48,843 nucleotides of DNA from Pseudomonadota bacterium. GTDB taxonomy: Bacteria; Pseudomonadota; Alphaproteobacteria; Rhizobiales; Hyphomicrobiaceae. The position numbers and the translations under genes are program-made. The stretch spans positions 1 to 48,843 of the forward strand of contig JAEXXM010000051.1 in NCBI GenBank assembly GCA_023405815.1, written 5' to 3'. Below, in pieces: positions 7,818-17,287 of this stretch. A model generated the notes under the pieces. That model saw nothing but the letters and a program-made list of their open reading frames with translations, had not been told where the DNA came from and searched no databases. Numbering within the stretch: the stretch's first letter is position 1; every line of letters begins with the position of its first letter.

Positions 7818-9716
7818 TCACTCACCGAGACGGAAGGTGTAGAGCATGCCGGCCTGCGGGATCTTGTCGAGCCCGGTGGCCTTCGCCATTGCCGTTGCGC
7901 CGATGGCCCCGAACTTGTCGTCCATGTCGAGGCCGGCGGTGACGGGGATGCCGATCCAGCCGCCGAGACCGGCGAAGATCGACACGTACTGCTTGCCCTT
8001 CACCTTATAGGTGATGGGGTTGCCGATGATGCCCGAGCCCAGCCGCTGCTGCCACAGCACCTTGCCCGATTTGCGGTCCACGGCGCGGAAGTCGCCGTTG
8101 TTGGAGCCGTAGAACACGAGGCCGCCGTCGGTGACCATGGTGCCGCCCCAGTTCGGATACGGATCCGGGATCTCCCAGTCGGCCTTGCCGGTCAAGACGT
8201 CGAACTTCTTCAGCTTGCCGGCGATGCCGGGCTTCTCAGGATACATGTACACGTTGGCGAACACGTAGACCGTTCCCTGTTGGGTGTGCGTGCGCTCCTG
8301 CGGCTCGTCCTCCATGCACCAGTTGTTGGTGGGGCAGTAGAACTTGTTCGGCTCCTTGGGATCGACGGAGCACGGCTGCTGGTCCTTGCCACCCATGGCT
8401 GAGGGGCAAGCTGGCGTGTTGCGGCCGACTTCGAACGGGGAGTGCTCGCGCACCTTGATCGGACGCCCGGTCTTCAGGTCGACCTTCTCGGCCCAGTCCA
8501 CGGTCACGAACTTGCTGGCACGCAGCAGCGTGCCGTTCGTGCGGTCGAGGACGTAGGCGAAGCCGTTGCGGTCGAAGTGCGTCAGCGCCTTCACCTTCTT
8601 ACCGTCGATGTCCATGTCGGTAAGAATGTTCTCGTTGACGCCGTCGTAGTCCCACTGGTCGAAGGGCGTCATCTGATAGGCCCAAGCGACCTCGCCGGTG
8701 TCGACCTTGCGGGCGAAAATGGTCATCGACCACTTGTTGTCCCACTTGCCGGTATTGCACTCGTCGTGGGTCTTGTCGCCGCAGCGGTAGCTGGGGCTCC
8801 AGTGGCCCGGGTTGCCGGTGGACCAGAAGACGAGCTTCAGCTCCGGATCGTAGCTACCCCACGCCCAATAGGAGCCGCCGCCGATCTTCCACTCGCCGCC
8901 GTTGGTCTCCGGGTACGTCGTGACGCCGATGTCCTTGCCGGCGGTGCCGTAGTGCGGGTTGGCCTTGTTGGTATCCGGCGTCATGCAGACATCGGCGTCC
9001 GGGCCTGTCGAGTGGCAGTTCCACACGACCTTGCCGGTTTCGATGTCGTACGCCGTCAGTCGGCCGCGTGCGGCGAACTCGTCACCGCCGAAGCCGGCGA
9101 TCACGACGTTCTCGGCGATCAGCGTCGGGCCGGTGATGGTCTCACCCTTTTCCGGGTAGGCGTGCTTGACGACCCAGACTTCCTTACCCGTCGAGGCGTC
9201 GAGCGCGATCACGTAACCGTCGAGCGTGTGGTAGATGACCTTGTTCTTGGCGTAGTTGACGCCGCGATGGACGGTGTCGCAGCAGGCGCGCGGCACGGCC
9301 GATTCATCGCGATCGGTCTTCTTGACGTAGTTCCAGACCTGCACCGGATTGTCGGGGTCCGTGAGGTCCAGGGCCTGCACGATGTTGCACTGAGCCATGT
9401 TGGGGCAACCCGATGAGAAATACATCATCGGCTTGCCGTCATGCTCGACGACAACGGGCTGGCCTTCGTGGCCGCGCAGCGCGCCGGTCGACTGAGACCA
9501 GACGTACTTGAGCTTGCCGATGTTCTCGGTCGAGATGTCCTTCAGATCGCTGTGGCGCGTCAGCTTGTTGTCGCGGCCGGGCGCCGGCCACCAGTCGGGA
9601 TTCTTGGCACGCTGGTCGATTTCCTCGGACGCCGTTTCGGCGACGGCGAGGTTTGGCATTCCTACGCTTCCGGCCAGCAACAGGCCGGAAAGCAGGAGAA
9701 CCGAACTACGTATCAT
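7818..9716 (-). CDS. lanthanide-type PQQ-dependent alcohol dehydrogenase (XoxF-like)
   Basis: Periplasmic quinoprotein oxidising methanol or another short alcohol with PQQ, passing electrons to a cytochrome c. The 632-residue chain has signal peptide MIRSSVLLLSGLLLAGSVG... cleaved near AVA|ETA, then propeller blades with tryptophan-docking motifs. Key residues (start at 9716): vicinal Cys145-Cys146 for PQQ, Glu213 (GDEFAARG) and Asn302 (STGNPGHW) as metal ligands, catalytic Asp356 and an extra Asp358 in DQWDYDG. Asp at this last place, where the calcium enzyme MxaF has Ala, is the known mark of lanthanide-dependent enzymes. It is longer and richer in Cys than ordinary XoxF, with inserts around 302-325 and 430-470, so the clade and substrate are open. 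A GAGGAGAGGAAA site precedes the ATG; the frame open to 9824 is not needed. No cytochrome gene is nearby. Confidence 0.92.
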   Translation of the reverse strand: MIRSSVLLLSGLLLAGSVGMPNLAVAETASEEIDQRAKNPDWWPAPGRDNKLTRHSDLKDISTENIGKLKYVWSQSTGALRGHEGQPVVVEHDGKPMMYFSSGCPNMAQCNIVQALDLTDPDNPVQVWNYVKKTDRDESAVPRACCDTVHRGVNYAKNKVIYHTLDGYVIALDASTGKEVWVVKHAYPEKGETITGPTLIAENVVIAGFGGDEFAARGRLTAYDIETGKVVWNCHSTGPDADVCMTPDTNKANPHYGTAGKDIGVTTYPETNGGEWKIGGGSYWAWGSYDPELKLVFWSTGNPGHWSPSYRCGDKTHDECNTGKWDNKWSMTIFARKVDTGEVAWAYQMTPFDQWDYDGVNENILTDMDIDGKKVKALTHFDRNGFAYVLDRTNGTLLRASKFVTVDWAEKVDLKTGRPIKVREHSPFEVGRNTPACPSAMGGKDQQPCSVDPKEPNKFYCPTNNWCMEDEPQERTHTQQGTVYVFANVYMYPEKPGIAGKLKKFDVLTGKADWEIPDPYPNWGGTMVTDGGLVFYGSNNGDFRAVDRKSGKVLWQQRLGSGIIGNPITYKVKGKQYVSIFAGLGGWIGIPVTAGLDMDDKFGAIGATAMAKATGLDKIPQAGMLYTFRLGE

Positions 9717-10351
9717 GTTGGTTTCCTCTCCTCTTGTGCATGTGCCACGTCCCCCTGCCGGTATCATCCTTAGGCGTACCGATTGATTTGGCTCGAGTGC
9801 TTTGCGTCTGCAGCATGAACCCAACGGGATTGCCCTGCAGACGAACCACCCTGAGGCCAGCTCTCCTTTGTGTTCAGGAAACTGCTGCCAAGCACCGGAG
9901 CGTAATCTGGAGGAAGCGCGAGTGCCGATGCCTGGCTGCGAAGTCGTGGCATGCGGACCGTAGGGAAGGGCAGGTAACCAAGCCAGCGGCAGACTTCCTC
10001 GCCGGGGAAGAATGTTTTACTGCGCCTGCCGGCTCATTCCCGAATTCGGCTAGACAATTGTGCAACGATCACATCGGCGTGTGCGGGCGTCGAGGTTTCT
10101 GGCTCATCCGGCGACCGCGCCGTGATTGGCGCGCTGTCGACAAGTTGCCACTCGTGGCAGGACGTATAGATGATGATGTGGCATATCGATGTGGGAACAA
10201 GTCCCTGCCTATGGGTCAAAAGCGATGGCGGAGCGTCGGGAATGAGTGCGCGCTCGAATACGCGATGGGCCGGCGGGTGAAGAAAATGTTTGCCGGCTCG
10301 CACGGGACGCGCGCAGGCAATTCTCGGTGCCGCTCATGGCTCTACGCGAGA
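9717..10351. other. intergenic region upstream of the alcohol dehydrogenase
   Basis: No convincing gene in 635 bases. Several frames stay open, but their products have no recognisable features and start without ribosome sites. It must hold the promoter of the minus-strand dehydrogenase gene and the end of the glycan synthase transcript. A perfect palindrome with 6-base arms, TGCCAC-tc-GTGGCA, lies at 10146-10159 and could be an operator or a small hairpin; I cannot assign it. Confidence 0.5.
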
Positions 10352-12484
10352 TTACGCTACTGCCCTTCGCTGCTCCACCAGATCAGCCCAATCATGCTGT
10401 TCGGCGTGCGGGAACACGACAAGACTTTCCGGGGGCAACTTGGCTGGTCGGTTGGCCTCGTCGCCAATGGCTTGGTCGCCTGCCATGACCTCCGGCTCAG
10501 CCGTCGGTGCGGTCCAGATGCTCTGTAATACGGCCAGGGTCGCCGACCAGGCCGATGCGGTCACCGGCTCGGTGACCTTCCCGGACGTGAAGAGCTTGCG
10601 GATCAAGAGATCACGCTCGATGCTGGGGACAAGATCAAAGGCGATGCCGACCAAGTGGCCGCTATGACGAACGATGCGGCCGGGAATGAAGCCCACCTCG
10701 GAGATCAGAATTTTCAGCGGCTCGCCGCTGTGCACTCGGAACGCGCGGCCCTGCGTGACCGTGACGCCGGCACCTGAGAGCGACAGATCCTTGAGCTGGG
10801 CGAGCGTGCGGGCGCTCCCGGGGCCGATGATCAATACCGGCTCGTCGTATATGAAGCGCTCTTCGCTGCGGTGAGTGGTGCCCTGGAGCGCCATCATGCA
10901 GACGAGGAACAGAACAACGACATTGTAGGCCGCCCATCCGGCAACTACCGGGATCAAGGCGCCCTGAGTGATGATCCGCCATTCAGGGATGAGGTTGATG
11001 GCGATGCCGAGCACCGTCAGCGCGATCAGCGATGCCGCGGTCCAGAAGACCTCCCTGTCGTAGCGATCGGCGCGTGCTTCACTGCCTTTCGGCGTCACCT
11101 TGAAGACATGCCCGAACGGCTTGATCAAGGTGAGCAATATGCTGGGCAGGAGCTTGAAGCTCTGGAACATTCCCAGGACCTGCATCGCCAGCGGAAAATA
11201 CTGCTTCGGCGCGTAAAGACAGATGCCTCCCACCATCGCCAGGATCACCGGCAGGATGTAGCTGATGACGCCTTCCAGCGTCACGTTGACCATGGGCAGC
11301 AGACCGGACCAGAGGAAGACCAATGGTATGAGCGGCGCCAGGAAGAAGGTCAGGCTTTGCGACAGCCAGTGCGTCGGCAGGAAGAGCAGCCGCTGCATCA
11401 GCGTGAGATCCTTGCCCAACGGTCCGGCCGCCAGGTAGAGAATTTGCATGGCGCCCCGGGCCCACCGTCGCCGCTGGATGAAGAAGGCCTGAAGGCCTTC
11501 GGGCGCCAGACCGAATGCGAGCCTCTCGCAAAGGTAGCGCGTGATGTAGCCTTTGCGCAGCAGGTTCAAGCTGAGCAGTTGATCCTCAGTGATGGATTCT
11601 GTGGGGAGCTTATCGCCGATCGCGCGCAGCGCCTCGCGTCGCGTCACCGAATTCGAGCCACAGCAGAAGGCGGCATCCCACGCATCCCGGCTCGGCATGA
11701 TCGCTTCAAAGAAGAAGCGCTGGTCGTCCGGCAGCGTCTTGCGCACGGCAAGATTGGTCTGCATCGGGTCGGGGTTGTAGAATGTATGCGGGATCTGCAC
11801 GATGCCGATCCTCGGATCGACGAAAAATCCGATCGTGCGCATGAGAAAGTTGCGCTGGACGATGAAATCGGCGTCGAACAGGGCAACGAAGTCGGCGCTG
11901 GTCTTGGTCAGCGCGTGATTTATATTCCCCGCCTTGGCATGGGCGTTGTCGGGCCGGGTGATGTATCCGGCGCCCTTTGCCGCGCAGAAGGCCTTGAGCC
12001 AGGGGCGGCGACCGTCGTCGAGCACCCACACCTTGAAGTTTGGGTAGTCGAGGCAGAGGGCGCCGGTGATGGTCTTTTCCAGGACATCGAGCGGCTCGTT
12101 GTACGTCGCGATGTAGACGTCGACGGAAGGCAGGCTCTCCGGCGGAAGTGCCCTCAGGCGCGCCTCGTGCGCATCGGCCTCGGCACGCCGGTCGGTGGTC
12201 CGCAGGAAGGCGAGATAGAGGATGAGAGCATCGCCGAACGCGAGCATTTCGACGGCGAAGCAGAAATACACCCAGCCGACCTCGTACCATTCGCCGTCGG
12301 CGGGGAGCACAGTCGTGAAGATGCGCCAGTTGAGATAGCGTGCGACGAGCGCCCATACAGTGACGAAGACGAGGACGCGGACCCATTTGCGCGCGATCGG
12401 CAATGTCGGCCCGAGCAGATAGAGCGCGCCCACGACGAACATGAGCGGCGCCAGAACCTGCAGCACCGGCGCATCGAACTCCAC
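10352..12484 (-). CDS. c-di-GMP-controlled family-2 glycan synthase (cellulose synthase/BgsA type)
   Basis: Inner-membrane processive beta-glycan synthase of 710 residues. TM helices lie at the N-terminus. The GT2 domain carries the nucleotide-sugar and catalytic signature Asp-Asp-Gly (156-157), DAD (204-206), TED (299-301) and QRRRW (337-341). More TM helices follow to about 530, then a C-terminal PilZ domain with RxxxR (R539, R543) and DxSxxG (D566, S568, G571), the c-di-GMP-binding motifs. It starts with GTG one base after the stop of the membrane-fusion gene, so translation is coupled. There is no bcsB, bcsZ or bcsC. Pairing with an HlyD-type protein recalls the rhizobial mixed-linkage glucan genes bgsBA and the Alg8/Alg44 pair, so the product may not be cellulose. 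Confidence 0.9.
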   Translation of the reverse strand: MEFDAPVLQVLAPLMFVVGALYLLGPTLPIARKWVRVLVFVTVWALVARYLNWRIFTTVLPADGEWYEVGWVYFCFAVEMLAFGDALILYLAFLRTTDRRAEADAHEARLRALPPESLPSVDVYIATYNEPLDVLEKTITGALCLDYPNFKVWVLDDGRRPWLKAFCAAKGAGYITRPDNAHAKAGNINHALTKTSADFVALFDADFIVQRNFLMRTIGFFVDPRIGIVQIPHTFYNPDPMQTNLAVRKTLPDDQRFFFEAIMPSRDAWDAAFCCGSNSVTRREALRAIGDKLPTESITEDQLLSLNLLRKGYITRYLCERLAFGLAPEGLQAFFIQRRRWARGAMQILYLAAGPLGKDLTLMQRLLFLPTHWLSQSLTFFLAPLIPLVFLWSGLLPMVNVTLEGVISYILPVILAMVGGICLYAPKQYFPLAMQVLGMFQSFKLLPSILLTLIKPFGHVFKVTPKGSEARADRYDREVFWTAASLIALTVLGIAINLIPEWRIITQGALIPVVAGWAAYNVVVLFLVCMMALQGTTHRSEERFIYDEPVLIIGPGSARTLAQLKDLSLSGAGVTVTQGRAFRVHSGEPLKILISEVGFIPGRIVRHSGHLVGIAFDLVPSIERDLLIRKLFTSGKVTEPVTASAWSATLAVLQSIWTAPTAEPEVMAGDQAIGDEANRPAKLPPESLVVFPHAEQHDWADLVEQRRAVA

Positions 12485-12485
12485 G

Positions 12486-13778
12486 TCACTGCCTCGCCAG
12501 CTTTTCCGTCGGTCTCAACATGTCGACAATCGACCGAAAGAACCGGCTGGCGCTTTCGACGAACGCTGGGGGGCGGCGCTGGAAGCGCACGTCGGCAAGG
12601 CGGCCGATGTCGCAGTAGCTGCTTTGTGCTGCATGCGTGCCGTCATCCGGAAGGCTGACTTCGACCGTGATGTAGCCGCGTGCGGCCTGGGGCACCTGCG
12701 CCGCCAGAAGCCGATCGTCGGCGCGCGCTGCCGATCCGCGCACCTGCCTGACGTAGCCGTCACGCCATTCGGTGCTGCCGATGAGACGGACGGAGGCCGG
12801 GTCGCCCGGCCTTATGTTCTCGAACTCACGCTCGGGGAGCTCCACGGCAACAAATCGATGATCGCAATCGGCAAGGTCGATGACCGTCTGGCCCTCGCTG
12901 ACGATGGAGCCGGGGCTCGCCGGCACCGACCATACGACGTGATCGGGGGGCAGCGTGAGATCGAAATGCCCGAGGCGATCCACGCGCCGGCGCTCCTCTT
13001 CGATTTCGGGTGCGAGCTCGGCGGCAATCGCGCTCTGCTGGCCTGCCTCGGTTTCCAGCTCCTGTCGGCGAAGGAACAGGCGTTCGCGCTGCTGCTGGGA
13101 GTAGGGCACGTCGTTGGCTGCGTCCCTTAGCAGGACGCCTGCCCGCAGCGATGCCAACTCGGTCGTAAGCCGCTCCACGCGCGCCGCCGCCATATCGCAT
13201 CGGGTGGCGGTCTCTTCCTGCTTTGCGAGTGCCTCTGCCGACCGGATTTGGGAGGTGGCGCCTGTCTCAGCCAAGCCCTGCATGCGCTTGCCGATGTCGC
13301 GGCGATGGCCCACCTCCGCGAGACAACCTTTCTTTTCGACCTGGGCCTCCTCGATCTCGTGCGTCAGCCGCTTGACCATACCGTCCCGGTACGCCTGCAT
13401 GCGCTTCTCGAGCTCGCTATCGAGGGTCTTGATGTCCGCGAGCTGCTTCTCGGCAAGTTGCGCGCGCTCTTTTGCCAAGGTTTGCCGACCTTCGAGCTCC
13501 AGCAGTCGCCGGCGGTCTGCCGTGTAGGATTCGATCAGCGTGAGCTTCGCAGGTTGATCGATGAACTTGCCCTTGTGGGGGATTTCCTGGGCCAGATAGC
13601 CGGAGATCGGCGCGGTCACGCGCATCATCTCGGCGTTGATGAATGCCGAGGATGAGACGCGGTAGGCGACATAGGGCGCGAAGGCCCAGACGCTCGCGCC
13701 AATCAGCAACAGCGCCAATCCTATGCGGATGCGGCGCGCGGTTACGGCAGAGCGAATGTTATCGAGAATCCGGGACAT
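12486..13778 (-). CDS. HlyD-type membrane-fusion protein of glycan synthase
   Basis: A 430-residue periplasmic adaptor with one N-terminal TM helix (about 17-36). A first lipoyl half (RVTAPISGYLAQEIPHKGKFI) is followed by a coiled-coil hairpin of about 200 residues rich in Glu, Lys and Arg, then the second lipoyl half (VWSVPASPGSIVSEGQTVIDLAD, cited in part) and a beta-barrel (PGDPASVRLIGS). The role is to carry the polymer made by the synthase encoded directly behind it across the periplasm, as in BgsB or Alg44. It has no PilZ domain; that is on the synthase. The gene lies 124 bases after the RTX gene on the same strand. Its ATG has only a weak ribosome site. Confidence 0.88.
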   Translation of the reverse strand: MSRILDNIRSAVTARRIRIGLALLLIGASVWAFAPYVAYRVSSSAFINAEMMRVTAPISGYLAQEIPHKGKFIDQPAKLTLIESYTADRRRLLELEGRQTLAKERAQLAEKQLADIKTLDSELEKRMQAYRDGMVKRLTHEIEEAQVEKKGCLAEVGHRRDIGKRMQGLAETGATSQIRSAEALAKQEETATRCDMAAARVERLTTELASLRAGVLLRDAANDVPYSQQQRERLFLRRQELETEAGQQSAIAAELAPEIEEERRRVDRLGHFDLTLPPDHVVWSVPASPGSIVSEGQTVIDLADCDHRFVAVELPEREFENIRPGDPASVRLIGSTEWRDGYVRQVRGSAARADDRLLAAQVPQAARGYITVEVSLPDDGTHAAQSSYCDIGRLADVRFQRRPPAFVESASRFFRSIVDMLRPTEKLARQ

Positions 13779-13902
13779 TTTGCGGTCTCAATTGGCCAGA
13801 CGCCCATTGATACCGAGCGATCGTCGACATCCGCTTTGATCGGCGTCGCTCGCCGAGTGAAATCGGCGCTTTTGGTTACCGGAGTGTTACTGTCTTGCCG
13901 GC

Positions 13903-16900
13903 TCACCAGTGGATGCGCTCTATGTCCGTTACGGAAATCTGCGCGCCGTCGGTGACACTGATGATGCCGGCAGCGTCAGTCGACAAGATCAGCTCACCGG
14001 CGGTCTGACTGACGATGCTTCCGGTTGCCAGAGTGAGCGTCCAGTCCGTGCCGTATTCCATTGCTCCTGCCGACTGATCGAACTGCACCGTGTCGAGCCA
14101 GCTTTGTCCGCCGAGAATGCTGTCGGAGCCATCCCCTCTCAGATAGACGAAAGTGTCGTCACCGGCGCCGCCGGACAGAGTGTCGGTCCCAAGTCCACCT
14201 GCGAGCGTATCGTTTCCCGCGCCGCCGGTGAGCACGTTGTTGCGAGTGTTGCCGGTGAGGGTGTTGTCGAGGTCGTTGCCGGTGCCGTTGATGCTGCTAT
14301 TACCGGTGAGGGTAAGGTTTTCGACATTGTTGCCCAGCGTGTAGGTGACGCTGGACTGAACGGTATCGGTGCCTTCGTTGGCGGCCTCGATCACGGTGTC
14401 GCCGGCGGCGTTGACGACGTAGCTATCATCGCCGTCACCGCCGCTCATGGTGTCGTTTCCGGAGCCGCCGTCGAGGACGTTGGCGCCGGCGTTGCCGATC
14501 AGGATGTTGGCGAGGGTGTTGCCGGTGGCGTTGATGTCGCCCGTGCCGGTGAGGGTCAGGTTCTCGACGTTGGAGCCGAGAGAGAAGCTGACGCCGGAGA
14601 GCACAGTGTCGGTGCCCTGGTTGGAATTCTCCGTCACGGTGTCGCCGGCGGAGTCGACGATATAGGTATCGTTGCCTCTGCCGCCTCGCATGGTATCGTC
14701 GCCGGCGCCGCCATCGAGGACGTTGGCGTCGTTGTTGCCGGTAAGAGTGTTGCTCAGTTCATTGCCCGTGGCGTTGATGCCGTCGGTTCCGGTCAGAGTC
14801 AGGTTCTCGACGTTGACACCCAGCGTCCAGCTCACGGTCGACTGCACCGTGTCCGTGCCTTCGCCGCTTTGCTCCGTCACCGTGTCGCCCAGAGAGTCCA
14901 CGACATAGGTGTCGTTGCCGGCGCCGCCGATCATGGTGTCTTCGCCGGCCCCTCCATTCAAGGTATTGTTGCCAGAATTTCCAATGAGCACGTTGTCGAG
15001 GGCATTACCGGTGGCGTTGATGTTGCCGCTGCCGGTGAGGGTCAGGTTCTCGACATTGGCGGCGAGCGTATAGGTGACGCTGGACCGCACTGCGTCGGCT
15101 CCCTCGTTTTCCACCTCGGTGACGGTATCGCTGGTCGAGTTGACGATGTAGGTGTCATCGCCGGCTCCGCCGGTCATGGCGTCGCTGCCGCTGCCGCCGT
15201 CAAGCGAGTCGTTGCCGGTTCCGCCGACGAGGGTGTCATTTCCGGAACCGCCGCTGATCGTGTCGTTGCCCGCTCCGCCATCGAGCACATTGTTGCGGGA
15301 GTTTCCGGTGAGCGTGTTGTCGAGGTCGTTTCCGGTGGCGTTGATGTTGCTATTGCTATTGCCGACGAGAGTGAGGTTCTCGACGTTGTCGCTCAACGTG
15401 TAGGTGACGCTGGACTGAACGGTATCGGTACCTTCGTTGGCTGCCTCGATCACGGTGTCGCCGGTTGCGTTGACGACGTAGGTATCATTGCCGGCTCCGC
15501 CGCTCATGGTGTCGCTTCCGGAGCCGCCGTCGAGGATGTTGGCGCCGGCATTGCCGATCAGCGTGTTGGCGAGGGTGTTGCCGGTGGCGTTGATGTCGCC
15601 GGTGCCGGTCAGGGTCAGGTTCTCGACGTTGGAGCCGAGGGCGAAGTTGACGCCAGAGTGCACAGTGTCGGTGCCCTGGTTGGAGCTCTCCGTCACGGTG
15701 TCGCCGGCGGAGTCGACCACGTAAGTGTCGTCGCCGGCACCGCCGCTCATGGTGTCGTCGCCGGCGCCGCCGTCGAGGATGTCGTTGCCCGCGCCGCCGG
15801 TGAGAATGTTGTCGCCACCGTTGCCAGTCAGAGTGTTAGCGAGCGTGTTGCCAGTGCCGTTGATGTCGGCCGTGCCGGTCAGCGTCAGGTTCTCGACGTT
15901 AGCGCCGAGTGCGTAGCTGAAGTCTGCATAGACCGTGTCGGTGCCCTGGCTGGCGGTCTCGGATACCGTATCGCTCTCCTCGACGATGTAGGTGTCGTTG
16001 CCTGGCCCGCCGACCAAGACATCGTTGCCGGTGCCTCCATCGAGGGTATCATTGCCCTCCAGGCCCGAGATCGTATCCTCCTCGCTGGTGCCAGCGAGGA
16101 TATCGTCGCCAGCGGTGCCGACGATGGCTCCGGATTGATTCACAACCTCAATGGTCACGGTCTTGCTGTAGGTGAGGCCGCCATCGTCGGTCACGCTTAC
16201 GACGAGGTCGTGTGAGGTGGCACTTTCGTAGTCGATAGCGGCGCCTGCTTTCACACGGATCTGATTGCCGACGATCTCGAACATCCCAGAGGGATCGTCG
16301 GCGAGCGCGAACATGAATGTCGACCCGGAGTCGGGGTCGACGGCGCCGAGCGTTGCGACCACCGTGCCGGCGGCTGCGTTCTCCTCCACCGACCCGCCGT
16401 CGACCGTGATGTCGGAGGGTGCGTCGTTGACGTCCGCCGCCACGAGTAGAACGTTGGTGGTTGTGGTATCCGCGACCTGAGCTACGCTTCCGGTGACCGA
16501 CGTCTGAGCGGCCGGGACGGGCACAACGCCATCCCCGGCTGCGGGCTGCAACTCGTCAGACTGGCGCTCCAGTATGGCGCCGAGCGCAACGGGGCTCGAG
16601 CTCGGATATCGGACAGAGGACTCGGTCGCGGCAAGGTCGACTTCGCTCTCTCCTCCAGACAGCGGAGTGCGCTGGCGCGTGCTGATCAGTTCCTCCGCTG
16701 CGGGAAGATCGCTGGGAGCTTCCTCCGTTGGATTTGCACCGCCGCCGCGTTGCTTGGCGTCGACTTCGCCGCCACTCGTAGCCGCGTGAACCGACGGCTC
16801 CTGAACGAGTGTTGCGAAGTGCTGGCTCTCGCCTGTGGCGGGTGGTGCCGCCTGTCCCTGATGCGTATTGGAGAGGGACGAGCCCGTATGCTGCGGCTGC

Positions 16901-17010
16901 TGGGGGGGTGGGGCGGCGTCGCCCGCCTTTTGCAGCGACTTCAGAAATCCGTCCAACTCCGCCTCAGCGGAATTGACCGACTGCATGGAGAGTTCCGGGC
17001 TGACGGACAT
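13903..17010 (-). CDS. large RTX calcium-binding surface protein with cadherin domain
   Basis: Type I-secreted matrix protein or adhesin of 1035 residues, without a Sec signal. Residues 1-190 are a low-complexity Pro/Gln/Ser-rich leader. A cadherin-like domain follows (about 195-300: DVNDAPSDITV, DYESATSHDLVVSVTD). From about 300 to the end there are nonapeptide RTX arrays (GGxGxDxxx, e.g. LDGGAGNDTISGGSGNDT) alternating with seven VENLTLTG modules of about 80 residues. RTX arrays fold on calcium after export. The C-terminus ends in ISVTDIERIHW, a plausible secretion tail. The start ATG at 17010 (MSVSPELS) is preferred to a GTG at 17058, though its ribosome site is weak. The divergent genes 17288-22648 encode ABC and HlyD components and are the obvious exporter. 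Confidence 0.9.
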   Translation of the reverse strand: MSVSPELSMQSVNSAEAELDGFLKSLQKAGDAAPPPQQPQHTGSSLSNTHQGQAAPPATGESQHFATLVQEPSVHAATSGGEVDAKQRGGGANPTEEAPSDLPAAEELISTRQRTPLSGGESEVDLAATESSVRYPSSSPVALGAILERQSDELQPAAGDGVVPVPAAQTSVTGSVAQVADTTTTNVLLVAADVNDAPSDITVDGGSVEENAAAGTVVATLGAVDPDSGSTFMFALADDPSGMFEIVGNQIRVKAGAAIDYESATSHDLVVSVTDDGGLTYSKTVTIEVVNQSGAIVGTAGDDILAGTSEEDTISGLEGNDTLDGGTGNDVLVGGPGNDTYIVEESDTVSETASQGTDTVYADFSYALGANVENLTLTGTADINGTGNTLANTLTGNGGDNILTGGAGNDILDGGAGDDTMSGGAGDDTYVVDSAGDTVTESSNQGTDTVHSGVNFALGSNVENLTLTGTGDINATGNTLANTLIGNAGANILDGGSGSDTMSGGAGNDTYVVNATGDTVIEAANEGTDTVQSSVTYTLSDNVENLTLVGNSNSNINATGNDLDNTLTGNSRNNVLDGGAGNDTISGGSGNDTLVGGTGNDSLDGGSGSDAMTGGAGDDTYIVNSTSDTVTEVENEGADAVRSSVTYTLAANVENLTLTGSGNINATGNALDNVLIGNSGNNTLNGGAGEDTMIGGAGNDTYVVDSLGDTVTEQSGEGTDTVQSTVSWTLGVNVENLTLTGTDGINATGNELSNTLTGNNDANVLDGGAGDDTMRGGRGNDTYIVDSAGDTVTENSNQGTDTVLSGVSFSLGSNVENLTLTGTGDINATGNTLANILIGNAGANVLDGGSGNDTMSGGDGDDSYVVNAAGDTVIEAANEGTDTVQSSVTYTLGNNVENLTLTGNSSINGTGNDLDNTLTGNTRNNVLTGGAGNDTLAGGLGTDTLSGGAGDDTFVYLRGDGSDSILGGQSWLDTVQFDQSAGAMEYGTDWTLTLATGSIVSQTAGELILSTDAAGIISVTDGAQISVTDIERIHW
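14219..15741 (-). repeat. internal segmental duplication in the RTX gene
   Basis: Two blocks of roughly 460-480 bases, 14219-14700 and 15278-15741, are nearly identical in DNA, with long perfect runs (for example at 14341 against 15400, and 14444 against 15503). The shift is 1059 bases, exactly 353 codons, so the frame is kept. The intervening modules are more divergent copies. This points to recent tandem duplication or recombination among the VENLTL modules. Confidence 0.8.
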
Positions 17011-17287
17011 CAGAGACCTGCTCAGGTGAATTGGATGCGAGCGTGCGTCCCTCCGCACCCTGCGGTCGGTAATCTAGGCGGGGAGATCGTCTTTTTACTG
17101 ACGATCACCGCAAAAGTTCGCCGGTGTGATGAATGTCCGGTGGCGGGAATCCAGGTTTGATGCGTTCTTCTTTCGTGTCGCGCTGCATGACGACGGCTGA
17201 ACGTTAGTCAACGGATCAGCAAGCTCGGGTTAGGGGTTGTCCTCTATCATCCAGCGATACTGCGGATCTTTCTTTGAGACTTTTGAG

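Noticed and set aside
9653..10528. Plus-strand frame of 291 codons spanning the gap before the dehydrogenase
   Set aside because: Overlaps two real genes antisense, is rich in Arg and Cys without pattern, and has no ribosome site.
10871..12658. Long plus-strand frame of 595 codons
   Set aside because: Antisense to the glycan synthase, which has all catalytic motifs.
14150..16060. Regular short repeats suggesting a CRISPR or other DNA array
   Set aside because: Periodicity is 27 bases and about 240 bases in frame with RTX nonapeptides and VENLTL modules; there are no constant repeats with unique spacers.
13909..16215. Plus-strand open frame of 768 codons opposite the RTX gene
   Set aside because: It is antisense to the RTX repeats; its Gly/Val/Asp periodicity merely mirrors the repeated codons, and it has no ribosome site.
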